Below the pieces are notes generated by a model. That model did not search any database, had not been told where the DNA came from, and worked only from the letters and a program-made list of their open reading frames with translations. The translations under genes were made by a program, and so were the position numbers. A stretch of DNA of 64,000 bases from an uncultured Sulfitobacter sp. (GTDB taxonomy: Bacteria; Pseudomonadota; Alphaproteobacteria; Rhodobacterales; Rhodobacteraceae), in assembly GCA_947502265.1 (NCBI GenBank), contig CANMZB010000011.1, positions 1-64,000 of the forward strand, in the 5' to 3' direction. Below are positions 18,202 to 27,777 of this stretch, one piece after another (within the stretch, counting starts at the first letter, position 1; each line of letters starts with the position of its first letter).

Positions 18202-19286
18202 CACTCGGGGTCGCTGTTTGTGGGCTGTCGGGGTGTTTCTGTGCCGCGGTAAAGCAGGCTGTCTTGATACCGGCTCACCGCAAAGCGCGCGATCACGCCG
18301 AATGCGGCGGCCAATGGTACCGCCACGAGCATACCGACAAAGCCGAAAAGGGTGCCGAACACGGCCAGCGCAAAGATGAGCCAAACCGGATGCAGACCCA
18401 CCGAGTCCCCGACCAGTTTGGGTGTGAGGAAATTGCCCTCGGCCACCTGACCAAGGACAAAAATGCCCGCCACCAACCCGATGGAAAGCCAGTCACCCCA
18501 AAACTGGAACAGCGCCAGACCAATGGCCAATGCCCCCCCGATCAAAGCCCCCAGATAGGGGATGAACGTTACCAGCCCTGCGATAAACCCGACCACCAGC
18601 CCGAACTGCAGACCGACAAGCATCAGCGTAATCGCGTAATATGCGCCAAGGATCAGGCACACCGTACCCATGCCACGGATGAAAGAAGCGAGGGTGCGGT
18701 CAATGTCTCGGGCCAACTGGCGGATCACCGGCGCATGATCGCGCGGCAACAACCCGTCAACACGCGCAACCATCCGGTCCCAGTCCAGCAGCATGTAGAC
18801 GGCGACAACCGGCACGATGACAAACAACATGATGATGTTGATCAGCCCCGCCGCCGAACTCAGCGCGGTTTCCAAAAGCTGCCCGCCGCGTTCCTGTACG
18901 ATACCTCCCAGCGACTGGATAGAGGTGCGCAGGGTCGATCCCTCTTCGAGAATGGAAGGGAACCGCTGGGTTAGAACATCGACGAATTTACGGGTCAGCT
19001 CGGGGGCAATTTCCACAAGATTGATCGCCTGGCCCACCAGAGTGGGAATGACAAGGAGGGCAACGATGACGAAAATCATCAGCATAACGACGGTGATCAC
19101 GGCGGTGGCAAGCGCGCGGCTTAGCCCCATCCGTTCCAGCCGGTCGGCGATCGGATCGAGAAAATATGCAATTGCGCTGCCAAGGATAAAGGGCAGCAGA
19201 ACATCGCCCATGAACCAAAGCACAACGAGGAAGACGAAGGTGGCAAAACCCCAGTACTTCAGTTGATCGCGGACGGGCAGGGCCAT
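18201..19286 (-). CDS. AI-2E family transporter (PerM-like permease)
   Basis: A 361-residue integral membrane protein with about eight hydrophobic segments, starting YWGFATFVFLVVLWFMGDVL. The segment GMGTVCLILGAYYAITLMLV and the motif FIPYLGALIGGALAIGLALF are typical of the AI-2E/PerM family. Members export diverse small molecules or act as Na+/H+ antiporters; the name does not imply autoinducer-2 here. Start chosen at 19286 because AGGAGAA lies 5-10 bases upstream; the frame is open far upstream but that part has no membrane character. First gene of the hda-ppk-ppx series. Confidence 0.88.
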   Translation of the reverse strand: MALPVRDQLKYWGFATFVFLVVLWFMGDVLLPFILGSAIAYFLDPIADRLERMGLSRALATAVITVVMLMIFVIVALLVIPTLVGQAINLVEIAPELTRKFVDVLTQRFPSILEEGSTLRTSIQSLGGIVQERGGQLLETALSSAAGLINIIMLFVIVPVVAVYMLLDWDRMVARVDGLLPRDHAPVIRQLARDIDRTLASFIRGMGTVCLILGAYYAITLMLVGLQFGLVVGFIAGLVTFIPYLGALIGGALAIGLALFQFWGDWLSIGLVAGIFVLGQVAEGNFLTPKLVGDSVGLHPVWLIFALAVFGTLFGFVGMLVAVPLAAAFGVIARFAVSRYQDSLLYRGTETPRQPTNSDPE

Positions 19287-19457
19287 GGGGTTCTCCTGAT
19301 TGCTTGTACTCTCATCGCGCATGTTCGGGCGCGTTTCAAGGTGTGCCAGTGTAGGTAATAAATCGGGCATTGTTAGGGCGCACAGGGTTTCCCGACCTTG
19401 ACACGGCGCGGTGTGCGCACAGTGTAGGCGCGATAACCAACGCCGAGGAGACCGCCC

Positions 19458-20702
19458 ATGCGCACCCCGTTTGATACCGAACTTCAAGAACGCCTTATGC
19501 GCTATGCCGCCATCGACACGCAAAGCGACGAGAGCAGCCCGAGCCAGCCCAGCACAACCTGTCAACTGGATCTGAGCCGGATGCTGCTGGCCGAGCTGGA
19601 GGAGATGGGGGCGCAAGACGTTATGCTAACGGATTACGGTGTGGTGCTGGCCACGGTGCCAGCCACGGCGCAGGGGCCGGTGATGGGGTTGTGCGCCCAC
19701 GTCGACACCGCGCCGCAGTTCAATGCGACAGGCGTGAAGCCGGTGCTGCACAGGCGGTATAACGGTGGTGATATCAGTTTCGCCGACGCCCCCGAGCGGC
19801 GGTTGGGGCCGGATATATCTTTGCATCTGGCCGATTGTGTGGGGCATGACATCATCACCGCCTCTGGCACGACCCTTTTGGGGGGCGACGACAAGGCGGG
19901 GGTTGCGATCATCATGACCGCCGCGCGGCATTTGTTGCAACATCCCGAGATCAAACACGGCAAGATCCGGCTTGCCTTTACCCCGGACGAAGAGATCGGG
20001 CGCGGTGTCGATCCGCGTTTGCCCGCCGATATGGGATGCGATTTCGCATTTACCTTTGATGGATCGAAGCCGGGCGAGGTGGAGCACGAGACTTTCTCGG
20101 CGGACCGTGGAATCGTTACGGTCAAGGGGGTGTCGATCCACCCCGGCTGGGCCAAGGACAAGCTGGTCAACGCGATGCATCTGGCGGCCAAAATCATTGA
20201 TACATTGCCGCAAGTCACGATGACGCCCGAGACGACAAGCGGCGCGCAGGGGTTTATTCACGCCACCGATATCACCGGTGATGCGGCGCAAGTGCGCATG
20301 GGTTTCATCATCCGCGATTTCGAGCGCGACGGGTTGGCGCAGAAAGGCGCGCTGCTGACGCGTGTTTGCGAGACGATAGCAGCAACCGAGCCGCGCGCCG
20401 AAATCATCTGTGAGATCACACCGCAATACCGCAACATGCGCTATTGGCTGGAGGAGGATATGACGCCGGTGCATCTGGCGCATGAGGCGGTGCGCGATGT
20501 GGGGCTTGAACCGGTGAGCGTGCCGATCCGGGGCGGCACGGATGGATCGCGGCTGACGGAGATGGGGCTGCCCTGTCCGAATATTTTTACCGGGATGCAG
20601 GAAATTCACGGACCCCTGGAGTGGATTTCGGTACAGGATATGGGGCGTGCGACGCAGGTGGCGCTGCGGCTGGCGCAGCGTACTGTGGGAGCCGGGGAAT
20701 AG
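19458..20702 (+). CDS. pepT: Peptidase T (tripeptide aminopeptidase)
   Basis: A cytoplasmic M20B zinc exopeptidase that removes N-terminal residues from tripeptides. Metal-binding and catalytic motifs are present in order: HVDTAPQF, GGDDKAGVAI (bridging Asp), TPDEEIGRGVD (catalytic Glu and a metal Glu), FTFDGSKPGEVEHETF, and GGTDGSRLTEMGLPCPNIF with a final metal-binding His region. Length 414 aa is normal. A GAGGAGA site precedes the ATG. The gene is divergent from the AI-2E permease across a 171-base promoter region. Confidence 0.95.
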   Translation: MRTPFDTELQERLMRYAAIDTQSDESSPSQPSTTCQLDLSRMLLAELEEMGAQDVMLTDYGVVLATVPATAQGPVMGLCAHVDTAPQFNATGVKPVLHRRYNGGDISFADAPERRLGPDISLHLADCVGHDIITASGTTLLGGDDKAGVAIIMTAARHLLQHPEIKHGKIRLAFTPDEEIGRGVDPRLPADMGCDFAFTFDGSKPGEVEHETFSADRGIVTVKGVSIHPGWAKDKLVNAMHLAAKIIDTLPQVTMTPETTSGAQGFIHATDITGDAAQVRMGFIIRDFERDGLAQKGALLTRVCETIAATEPRAEIICEITPQYRNMRYWLEEDMTPVHLAHEAVRDVGLEPVSVPIRGGTDGSRLTEMGLPCPNIFTGMQEIHGPLEWISVQDMGRATQVALRLAQRTVGAGE

Positions 20703-20703
20703 A

Positions 20704-20754
20704 GCGGCTGCGCCGCACGCGATTTTGTTTGGAGAATGAAGGGCGCTGCCCTTC
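20704..20754 (+). terminator. Paired hairpins after pepT
   Basis: Two hairpins lie directly after pepT: GCGGC/GCCGC (20704-20716) followed by ATTTTGTTT, then GAAGGGC/GCCCTTC with a GCT loop (20738-20754), followed by CCCGGGATATTTATGGCC. Similar hairpin-plus-CCGGGATATTT tails are familiar in intergenic DNA of this order, but I cannot count copies here. Confidence 0.5.
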
Positions 20755-20862
20755 AAACTTCCCGGGATATTTATGGCCAAAAGAAATAGGCACGGGTTGG
20801 CGATTGTGTCGGTCTATGGTTTGACCTAAGCCGAAGCCTGAATAATAAAGAGGAATGCCGTG

Positions 20863-22215
20863 ATGCGTTTGAGCCGCTATTTTCTGCCCGTTATGAAGGA
20901 AACGCCCTCGGAGGCGCAGATTGTCAGCCACCGCTACATGTTGCGCGCGGGCATGATCAAGCAAAACGCCGCCGGCATTTATTCGTGGCTGCCGCTTGGT
21001 TTCAAGGTGTTGCGCAAGCTGGAGAATATTGTTCACGAGGAGCAGATGCGCGCGGGGCACATTCCGATGCTGATGCCGACGCTGCAACCGGCGGACCTGT
21101 GGCGCGAGAGCGGGCGATATGACGATTACGGCGAAGAAATGCTGCGCGTCACTGACCGTCAGGGGCGTGATATGCTGTATGGTCCGACCAACGAGGAGAT
21201 GATCACGGACATCTTTCGCAGCCATGTGGGCAGCTACAAGGATTTACCGCTGACGCTGTATCACATCCAGTGGAAATTTCGCGACGAGATGCGCCCGCGC
21301 TTTGGCGTGATGCGCGGACGCGAATTTTTCATGAAGGACGGATACAACTTCGACCTGACCAAGGAAGACGCGCTTCATGCCTATAACCGTCATCTGGTGA
21401 GCTATTTACGTACCTATGAGCGGATGGGGCTTCAAGCGATCCCGATGCGGGCGGATTCAGGTCCGATTGGCGGGGATGATACGCACGAGTTTCTGGTGTT
21501 GGCGGAAACCGGTGAATCGGAGGTGTTTTATGACAGCGCCGTGACCGATTTGAAATTTGGCACGCGCACGATTGATTATGATAACCACGCGGCATGCGCG
21601 GGGATCATGGAGGAGTTTACCTCAAAATACGCGCGCACGGACGAGACGCATGATGAAGCGCTGTTCAACGAGGTGCCGGAAGAGCGTCGTCGCGTGGCGC
21701 GCGGCATTGAGGTGGGGCAGATTTTCTATTTCGGCACCAAATATTCCGAAGCTATGGGGGCCACTGTGCAAGGTCCCGACGGCAAGGTCACGCCTGTGCA
21801 TATGGGCAGCCATGGTATTGGTGTAAGCCGCCTTCTGGGCGCGATTATCGAGGCGAGCCATGACGACAAGGGCATCATCTGGCCTGAGGGCGTGACGCCT
21901 TTCCATTGCGGAATTGTGAACCTCAAGCAGGGCGACGTCGAAGCGGATGCGGCGTGTGAGGCGCTGTATGATAGCCTAACGGCGCTGGGGCTGGATCCAT
22001 TGTACGATGATCGCAAAGAGCGGGCGGGTGGCAAGTTTGCCACGATGGACCTGATCGGCTTGCCGTGGCGGATCACTGTGGGGCCGCGTGGCCTTAAGAA
22101 TGGTGTGGTCGAGCTGACCTCGCGCCGGACCGGAGAGAGCGTGGAGATGGCACCCGAGCAGGCGGTAGAGAAGATCGCGCAAATCTACAAAGGCCTGACG
22201 GTTCACGGCATCTAA
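20863..22215 (+). CDS. proS: Prolyl-tRNA synthetase
   Basis: Charges tRNA-Pro. The 450-residue length marks the short alphaproteobacterial form, without the editing insertion of the E. coli enzyme. Class II motifs are visible: motif 1 region around [12 protein letters not shown] and [19 protein letters not shown], TxE loop [12 protein letters not shown], motif 2 [27 protein letters not shown], and motif 3 near [16 protein letters not shown]. An anticodon-binding domain follows. The start is the ATG at 20863, with AAAGAGGA 8 bases upstream; an in-frame GTG immediately before is less well placed. It heads the rightward series that ends with lolD. Confidence 0.97.
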   Translation: MRLSRYFLPVMKETPSEAQIVSHRYMLRAGMIKQNAAGIYSWLPLGFKVLRKLENIVHEEQMRAGHIPMLMPTLQPADLWRESGRYDDYGEEMLRVTDRQGRDMLYGPTNEEMITDIFRSHVGSYKDLPLTLYHIQWKFRDEMRPRFGVMRGREFFMKDGYNFDLTKEDALHAYNRHLVSYLRTYERMGLQAIPMRADSGPIGGDDTHEFLVLAETGESEVFYDSAVTDLKFGTRTIDYDNHAACAGIMEEFTSKYARTDETHDEALFNEVPEERRRVARGIEVGQIFYFGTKYSEAMGATVQGPDGKVTPVHMGSHGIGVSRLLGAIIEASHDDKGIIWPEGVTPFHCGIVNLKQGDVEADAACEALYDSLTALGLDPLYDDRKERAGGKFATMDLIGLPWRITVGPRGLKNGVVELTSRRTGESVEMAPEQAVEKIAQIYKGLTVHGI

Positions 22216-22228
22216 TAGGAACATCGGA

Positions 22229-22259
22229 ACGCGCGCGGGCTGGACCTGCGCGTGTTTTG
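22229..22259 (+). terminator. Terminator after proS
   Basis: A 6-bp stem ACGCGC/GCGCGT with a GC-rich loop and a TTTTG tail, 14 bases after the proS stop codon. Confidence 0.6.
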
Positions 22260-22297
22260 TGCCATCCTCTATTCGTAGACATGCGACAGGAGTGATG

Positions 22298-23461
22298 ATG
22301 AGACAGGTTTTTTTCAGTTGCGCATTGATTTTGGCGGGCACCTCCGCCTGTGCGCAAGGCGTGGCGCAGGGGCCAAAGAATGCCCCCGAGTTGTCCTCTC
22401 TATGGCCCACTCAGACCCGTGCGCCGCCGCTTGGTAGTGGCGTCAGCCTTGTGGTCGAGGTTTTGGCAGATGGATTGGAAACCCCTTGGGGTATCGAAGT
22501 ATTGCCCGAGGGCGGCTATCTGGTGACAGAGCGGACAGGTGCCTTGCGCGTTGTGCGAGAGGGCACCGTGGGTCCGCCGATTACAGGGCTGCCGGACATT
22601 TTGGTAGACGGGCAGGGCGGATTGCTGGATGTCGCACTTGCCCCCGATTTCGCGCAAAGCCGCGTGATCTATTTCACCTACGCAAAGCCTATGGAGGGCG
22701 ACACGTCGGCCACCGCCGCCGCGCGTGCAGTGTTAAGTGACGACGAGATGCAGTTGCTGGATGTGCGGGATATTTTCGTACAGGATCCGCCGTCACCAAA
22801 CGCGATACATTTCGGTTCGCGGGTGGTGCCGCATGACGGGTATCTTTTCATCACCACGGGCGAGCATTTTACACAGACAAACCGGCAGTTTGCGCAGGAC
22901 ACGGGCAAAACCTATGGCAAGGTTGTACGGGTGTTGCCGCAGGGCGGTGCAGTTCCGGGAAATCCCTTTGACAACGAGGTCTGGAGTTATGGTCATCGTA
23001 ATGTGCAAGGTGCAGACGTGCGTCCGTCGACCGGTGAGTTGTGGACGCTGGAACATGGTCCGCGCGGCGGAGACGAGTTGAACCTGATCGAGAGAGGCGC
23101 GAACTATGGCTGGCCCGTCGTCAGCTATGGTGTGAACTATAGCGGCGCCCCCGTCGGTTCCGGCATGGCGCGCGCGCAAGGGTTTACCGAGCCGCGTTAT
23201 TACTGGGATCCGGTGATCGCGCCGGGCGGTTTTGTATTCTACGAGGGCCAGATGTTTCTCGATTGGCAGGGTGATGTGCTGGCCGCCTCGCTCAATCCCG
23301 GCGGCTTGGTACGGCTGCGCCTTGAGGGGGACAGGGTCAGCGGTGAAGAGCGATTTTTCGCCGATGAGATCAGGGTGCGTGATGTGGAGATCGACCGTGA
23401 TGGCGCGATTTTGATACTGGATAATACTGATGGACGCCTGCTGCGGCTAACGCCGCAGTAG
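22298..23461 (+). CDS. Secreted PQQ-type aldose sugar dehydrogenase (YliI family)
   Basis: A six-bladed beta-propeller dehydrogenase with a signal peptide (MRQVFFSCALILAGTSACAQ). Family motifs are GLETPWGIEVLPEGGYLVTE, GQGGLLDVALAPDF, YGHRNVQGADV (catalytic His region), TLEHGPRGGDELN and GANYGWPVVSYGVNY. Relatives use PQQ to oxidise aldoses in the periplasm, and some are soluble sorbosone dehydrogenases, so the real substrate is open. No PQQ synthesis genes are in the window. Start set by AGGAG 5 bases upstream; an adjacent ATG at 22295 is equally possible. The signal cleavage could also be of lipoprotein type at Cys17. Confidence 0.9.
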   Translation: MRQVFFSCALILAGTSACAQGVAQGPKNAPELSSLWPTQTRAPPLGSGVSLVVEVLADGLETPWGIEVLPEGGYLVTERTGALRVVREGTVGPPITGLPDILVDGQGGLLDVALAPDFAQSRVIYFTYAKPMEGDTSATAAARAVLSDDEMQLLDVRDIFVQDPPSPNAIHFGSRVVPHDGYLFITTGEHFTQTNRQFAQDTGKTYGKVVRVLPQGGAVPGNPFDNEVWSYGHRNVQGADVRPSTGELWTLEHGPRGGDELNLIERGANYGWPVVSYGVNYSGAPVGSGMARAQGFTEPRYYWDPVIAPGGFVFYEGQMFLDWQGDVLAASLNPGGLVRLRLEGDRVSGEERFFADEIRVRDVEIDRDGAILILDNTDGRLLRLTPQ

Positions 23462-23593
23462 CGGGGAAGCAAGAGCCGCTTTCGCTCCGTCCAGCAGAGG
23501 TTATACGGGGCTCGGGAAGCCCTGAAAGCAGGCTGGAATCGGGCATGGCGAAGCACGAAGGTGGGATATGTTTGATCTGCATGAGAGGGCTTC

Positions 23594-24088
23594 ATGATAG
23601 TACGGACAATGGCCTTGGCGGGTGGGTTGGCAGGGGCAGTCGCTTGCTCGCAATTTCCCGAATACTCTCAACAATACATGCAGCGTCTCGGTGGCGCGGT
23701 GGACGCGCTGGGCGAGGTCGTTGCCGATTTTGATGCGTCGGCGGCCACGGCGGGTCTTAGCCGCGCGGAAGCTTTGGAGGAGATGAAAGGCACCGCGTTT
23801 CTGGCGCGGCGCGGAGCGGATATGGGCCGCACGTTCACGCGCTTTGAGCGGCTCAGCGCAGATCTGGCTGTGTTGCAGGGGAATGGCCCCTTCATGCGTG
23901 CCTATTACGGTTCGCGCCTAACCGACAGAGAAATCGCACGCGCCGCTTGGAGCGCGTATCAGCCCGCAGTGGCGGTGAACTTTGCGGGCCTCGTCTTTGC
24001 CGGTGTCGGCTTTGTTCTGGGCACTCTGGGGGTGGGGCTGCTCTTTCGTCTGTTGGTCTGGCCATTCCGGCGAATTGCCTCTACTTGA
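23594..24088 (+). CDS. DUF2937 family membrane protein
   Basis: 164 residues. An N-terminal hydrophobic segment (MALAGGLAGAVACSQF) and a C-terminal pair of hydrophobic stretches (VAVNFAGLVFAGVGFVLGTLGVGLLFRLLVW) flank a soluble helical domain with YMQRLGGAVDAL, FLARRGADMGRTF and REIARAAWSAYQPAVAV. This layout is that of DUF2937, a proteobacterial family of unknown function that probably forms a periplasmic helical domain between two membrane anchors. It precedes lolE by 51 bases. Confidence 0.85.
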   Translation: MIVRTMALAGGLAGAVACSQFPEYSQQYMQRLGGAVDALGEVVADFDASAATAGLSRAEALEEMKGTAFLARRGADMGRTFTRFERLSADLAVLQGNGPFMRAYYGSRLTDREIARAAWSAYQPAVAVNFAGLVFAGVGFVLGTLGVGLLFRLLVWPFRRIAST

Positions 24089-24139
24089 TCCTGCGCGCCC
24101 AAGGCATCAGATTGCGCGAAATTCCCGACAAGGACCGTT

Positions 24140-25426
24140 ATGGCCAATAAAACTGCCCCCTTCGCCCCGTTCGAGTGGATGATCGCATGGCGCTACCTGC
24201 GGGCGCGTCGCGCCGAGGGCGGGGTGAGCGTGATGACGTGGATCAGCCTCATCGGCATTACGCTGGCGGTTTTCGCGTTGATTGCGACGCTGGCCGTGCG
24301 CGCGGGATTTCGCGCAGAGTTTGTCGATACCATTCTGGGGGCGAACGCCCATGTCACCGTCTATGAAATGGGGCGGATGCAGCCGAACGGTGCGGTTGAC
24401 CGCTCGATCCGCGACTATGAGGCGCTGGCGGCTTCCATCGGCGCGGTCGCGGGGGTGACGCGGGTGGCCCCCATCGTGCGCGGGCAGGTGATGGCATCGT
24501 TCGGCAGCGACAACGCAGGTGTGGAAGTCTTCGGCATTGCGCCCGAAGACCTGATGACCATTCCGCGCGTCGCCGATCCCGAAAAGGCCCAAGGCGACAT
24601 CAACCGCTTTGGCGAGGGTATTGCTATCGGATCTGGCGTGGCGCGGACATTGGGCGCGCAGGTGGGCGACCGGATCAGGATCATCTCGCCCAATGGCGTG
24701 AAAACCGCATTTGGCACCAGCCCGCGCGTCAACGGGTACGAGATTACATATATCTTTACCGCAGGGCGTTATGACATCGACCGTACGCGCGCCTATCTGC
24801 CACTCGCCGAGGCGCAATCGTTTTTCAACTCCGAAGGGGCGGTGAACGAGTTGGAAGTCATGGTCGAAAAGCCGGACGAGGTGGACCGGCTGAGTGCCAG
24901 TATCCTTCAGGCGGCGGGGGATACCGCGTTGATCTGGACGTGGCGGGAGGCGTCCTCGGGATTTCTCAGCGCGCTGGATATCGAGGATAACGTGATGTTC
25001 GTTATCCTGTCGGTGTTGGTGTTGATCGCGGCGATGAACATCGTTTCCGGCCTGATCATGCTGGTCAAAAACAAGGGCCGCGACATTGGCATCCTGCGCA
25101 CGATGGGCCTGACCGAAGGGTCGATTCTGCGGATATTTTTCATTTGCGGCGCGTTCACTGGGCTGATCGGCACGGCGCTTGGCGTGCTTTTTGGCTGTCT
25201 GTTTGCGCTTTATGTCGATCAGGTGTTCGGATTAGTGAATTGGATGGCGGGCGGCGATGCGTGGGATCCGTCGATCCGTGGCATCTATTTCCTGCCTGCC
25301 AAGCTTGAGCTGGGCGATGTGTTGTCGGCGGTCGGACTATCGCTGGGCTTGTCGTTTATCGTCACGATCTTTCCCGCGCGCCGCGCCGCACGGATGAACC
25401 CTGTCGAGGCGCTACGCTATGAATGA
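24140..25426 (+). CDS. lolE: Lipoprotein-releasing ABC transporter permease LolC/LolE
   Basis: The permease of the Lol exporter extracts outer-membrane lipoproteins from the inner membrane and passes them to LolA. The pattern is typical of LolC/E: a cytoplasmic start [18 protein letters not shown]1 ([18 protein letters not shown]), a large periplasmic domain (about residues 50-270), and three C-terminal TM segments ending [10 protein letters not shown]. Only one permease gene is present, so a LolF-type homodimer is likely, as in most alphaproteobacteria. The stop overlaps the lolD start by 8 bases. 428 aa is the usual size. Confidence 0.93.
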   Translation: MANKTAPFAPFEWMIAWRYLRARRAEGGVSVMTWISLIGITLAVFALIATLAVRAGFRAEFVDTILGANAHVTVYEMGRMQPNGAVDRSIRDYEALAASIGAVAGVTRVAPIVRGQVMASFGSDNAGVEVFGIAPEDLMTIPRVADPEKAQGDINRFGEGIAIGSGVARTLGAQVGDRIRIISPNGVKTAFGTSPRVNGYEITYIFTAGRYDIDRTRAYLPLAEAQSFFNSEGAVNELEVMVEKPDEVDRLSASILQAAGDTALIWTWREASSGFLSALDIEDNVMFVILSVLVLIAAMNIVSGLIMLVKNKGRDIGILRTMGLTEGSILRIFFICGAFTGLIGTALGVLFGCLFALYVDQVFGLVNWMAGGDAWDPSIRGIYFLPAKLELGDVLSAVGLSLGLSFIVTIFPARRAARMNPVEALRYE

Positions 25427-26108
25427 AATGATCCCTGTTCTGCGCCTTAGCGGCATCACCAAAGGCTATAATCACGGCAAGCCAAACGAGGTGACCGTGC
25501 TGCGCGGCATTGACCTTGAACTGGCGCGCGGCGAGGTGGTGGCGCTGGTGGCGCCGTCCGGGGCGGGAAAATCGACGCTGCTGCACATCGCGGGGCTGCT
25601 TGATACGCCCGATGCGGGCCGCGTCGAGATTGCGGGCGCCGACATGACAGACCAACGCGACCGCGTTCGCACGCGAGTGCGCCGCGCCGATGTTGGGTTT
25701 ATCTATCAGTTTCACCACTTGTTGCCGGAGTTTACGGCGCTGGAAAACATTGTGCTGCCGCAACTGGCCAATGGCGTGGCGCGCAAGGAGGCCGAGGCGC
25801 GCGCGCAGGAGCTTCTGGCGCAGGTTGGCGTTGCTCCTCGCAGTGCGCACCGGCCAGCGGCGCTTTCTGGTGGCGAGCAGCAGCGTGTTGCCTTTTGCCG
25901 TGCGCTGGCCAACGGGCCGCGCCTTTTGCTCGCGGATGAACCAACTGGCAATCTTGATCCCGAAACGTCCGAAACGGTATTTTCCGCGCTCATGGCGCTG
26001 GTGCGCGGCACGGGCCTGTCCGCGTTGATCGCGACGCATAATCTGGAGCTGGCCGCGCGGATGGACCGCCAGATCCGGCTGGATCAGGGCAGGCTGGGCG
26101 CGCTTTAG
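25419..26108 (+). CDS. lolD: Lipoprotein-releasing ABC transporter ATPase LolD
   Basis: The ATP-binding subunit that powers lipoprotein release. It has Walker [13 protein letters not shown]-loop [16 protein letters not shown], the signature [15 protein letters not shown], Walker [15 protein letters not shown] and the H-loop ATHNLELA. The QFHHLLPEF stretch is characteristic of LolD within the MacB/LolD group. At 229 aa it is complete. Translationally coupled to lolE by an 8-base overlap. Confidence 0.95.
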   Translation: MNEMIPVLRLSGITKGYNHGKPNEVTVLRGIDLELARGEVVALVAPSGAGKSTLLHIAGLLDTPDAGRVEIAGADMTDQRDRVRTRVRRADVGFIYQFHHLLPEFTALENIVLPQLANGVARKEAEARAQELLAQVGVAPRSAHRPAALSGGEQQRVAFCRALANGPRLLLADEPTGNLDPETSETVFSALMALVRGTGLSALIATHNLELAARMDRQIRLDQGRLGAL

Positions 26109-26205
26109 GGCCGTAGGCCTGATCACGGCACAAGGTTTTCCAACTCTCGACACAATTGTAGATTAGGCCAAGCGGCAAAGAACCTAAAACAAACAGGCTC
26201 CGCCT

Positions 26206-26715
26206 ATGTCCCCTCTTGTTATTCTGCTTCTCGCATCTGCCGGCCCGCTAATTGTCGGTCTTGTTGGCATGAATGACGATCCTGCCGATGATAGTTCCAG
26301 CGATCAGGACGACTGGGCAGAGGATGCCACCGATCCTGTTGCAATGGTCGATGTCGGCAGCTTTATCGAGAATACGCAGGCCCGGACGGGCGACCCCATG
26401 GATATGGAAATCAGCCGTGAGGCGGATGATGATGCGGTTCTTGTTGCCAATGAGACTGTCGGCACGGCGCGTGACGTGTCCGGCGGCGAGGATATCCTTG
26501 CGGGCGACACAATAGTGATCACCGATTTCGATATTTCGGAAGATGCGCTTGCGGTTGAGACAGAAGATCCCGAAAGCACGACCGTCGCGGAGCAGGTTAT
26601 AGACGAGGACGGGTTGCTTGTTCACCTGTCCAACGGGGCGGTGATCCGGCTTGCCGGTCTGGGCGGGCCGCTTCCGGATGGAACCGTGCATTTTGTGTCG
26701 CCTGCAACACCCTAA
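26206..26715 (+). CDS. Acidic membrane-anchored or secreted protein, 169 aa
   Basis: Unrecognised family. Residues 3-21 form a hydrophobic segment (PLVILLLASAGPLIVGLVG) followed by a very acidic stretch (NDDPADDSSSDQDDWAEDATD). The rest is poor in Lys and rich in Asp, Glu, Val and Ile, with repeated beta-like phrases (IVITDFDISEDALAV, GLLVHLSNGAVIRLAG). The composition is like that of calcium-binding, repeat-in-toxin-type or biofilm proteins, but no nonapeptide GGxGxDxxx is present. Start at the ATG beginning the hydrophobic segment. Its own promoter is likely in the 97 bases after lolD. It borders the decayed region. Confidence 0.65.
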   Translation: MSPLVILLLASAGPLIVGLVGMNDDPADDSSSDQDDWAEDATDPVAMVDVGSFIENTQARTGDPMDMEISREADDDAVLVANETVGTARDVSGGEDILAGDTIVITDFDISEDALAVETEDPESTTVAEQVIDEDGLLVHLSNGAVIRLAGLGGPLPDGTVHFVSPATP

Positions 26716-26787
26716 GAAAACAGCACACCAAGCTGACGGGGAGACCCGGGCGCTGTGCCTTGATTTGAAAGAACGACCCCACAGGAA

Positions 26788-27319
26788 GCTTGCCGGATGC
26801 CGTAGCCGAAGTTGCACGGGCGGTATGCAAGGCCGAAAGCGTCGGCAACAAGATTTGCGGGCTCTATTCTGTCGAAAGCTACTGTTTTCACAGCGCTCGG
26901 GCCGCGTGTCGGGGCAGGTGGTGCCGGGGGTAAGAACATCACGTCCCGGCGCGGTTGTGGTAGATGCGGGATTTCCCTTTGCCCGACCGGCCTTTGCCCA
27001 CGGGCTGCCTGTGGCGCTTGATGGGGCGCAGCGAAATGGCGTTACCTCGTTTGCGGTGACCCATGCGCATACATGCACTTCGCTGGGGTATTTCACCTAG
27101 CAAATCGCGGTGGCGGGCCTGGTCGGGGCGGGCTTTGCCAATGCCTCGCCCATCGTGGCGGCACCGGTTTCCGATTTTGGCGCAATGATACAGGCGCTGT
27201 AAGATTATATCGCGCAGGACGAAGGCGCGCGGATGCGGGGGTGCAACAAACACACGATGGATTACGTGGCGGTGTCGCAGGAAACGTGGGACCAGATCAT
27301 GCGGCTTGTCCAAGGGTGA
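26788..27319 (+). pseudogene. Broken Ldh2-family (malate/lactate/ureidoglycolate-like) dehydrogenase
   Basis: Pieces of one protein are found in more than one frame. The first reads PDAVAEVARAV, AESVGNKICGLYSVESY; after a frameshift near 26910-26930 come RPGAVVVDAGFPFARPAF, GLPVALDGAQRNGVTSFAV and THAHTCTSLGYF. An in-frame TAG at 27098 and a TAA near 27200 interrupt it, and AVAGLVGAGFANASPIVAAP continues in frame. The C-terminal piece, with VAVSQETWDQIMRLV, joins after loss of a large internal part. The order and phrases match the Ldh_2 family of NAD(P)-dependent dehydrogenases (GLVGLGFAN-, HHCGALGYF-like). Total is about 175 codons against the usual 330-350. It cannot be functional. Confidence 0.65.
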
Positions 27320-27334
27320 TGCCCGTCCTGTGGT

Positions 27335-27769
27335 TTATGCCAATTGCGTCAGCCACACGCCAAAGGCCATCACAGCCACCCCCGCCGCCCGTGTGAGGCT
27401 TATCGGCGAAACCGGCGCGCCGAATAACCCGAATTGATCAATCAGTGCAGCCGACACAAGCTGCCCCAGCAGGACGAAAAACACCGCGTTGCCGATCCCG
27501 AAGTAAGGCGCGATGTAGGTGATGCTGAGGATGTAGAAAGCGACCAGCGCCCCCGCAAGAAACAGGTGTTTCGGCGCGCTTGCAAGCTGGGCAAACGCTT
27601 GCGGAGCCGTGAGTAGCGCCGTGATCAGCGCAATGCTGAACGAGATTACGAACAGCACCGTTGCCGCTACCGCAGGCGATCCGATGCGCACACCAAGCCG
27701 CGCGTTGAGTGCTGCCAGAATCGGGACGCCGATCCCTGCCAGAATCATGATGATCGCGTATTGTGCCAT
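27335..27769 (-). CDS. DMT-superfamily transporter (DUF606/YdcZ)
   Basis: 144 residues with five predicted membrane segments (YAIIMILAGIGVPILAALN, AATVLFVISFSIALITALL, LFLAGALVAFYILSITYIAP, FGIGNAVFFVLLGQLVSAAL, and a final AAGVAVMAFGVWLTQLA). The size and phrases such as GALVAFYILSITYIAP, FFVLLGQLVSAALIDQFG and LTRAAGVAVM are those of DUF606/YdcZ half-size transporters, which dimerise. Start chosen at MAQYAI (27769). The gene lies 8 bases downstream of the HELTH lipoprotein gene and is probably co-transcribed. Substrate unknown. Confidence 0.85.
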   Translation of the reverse strand: MAQYAIIMILAGIGVPILAALNARLGVRIGSPAVAATVLFVISFSIALITALLTAPQAFAQLASAPKHLFLAGALVAFYILSITYIAPYFGIGNAVFFVLLGQLVSAALIDQFGLFGAPVSPISLTRAAGVAVMAFGVWLTQLA

Positions 27770-27777
27770 AGGGCCTC

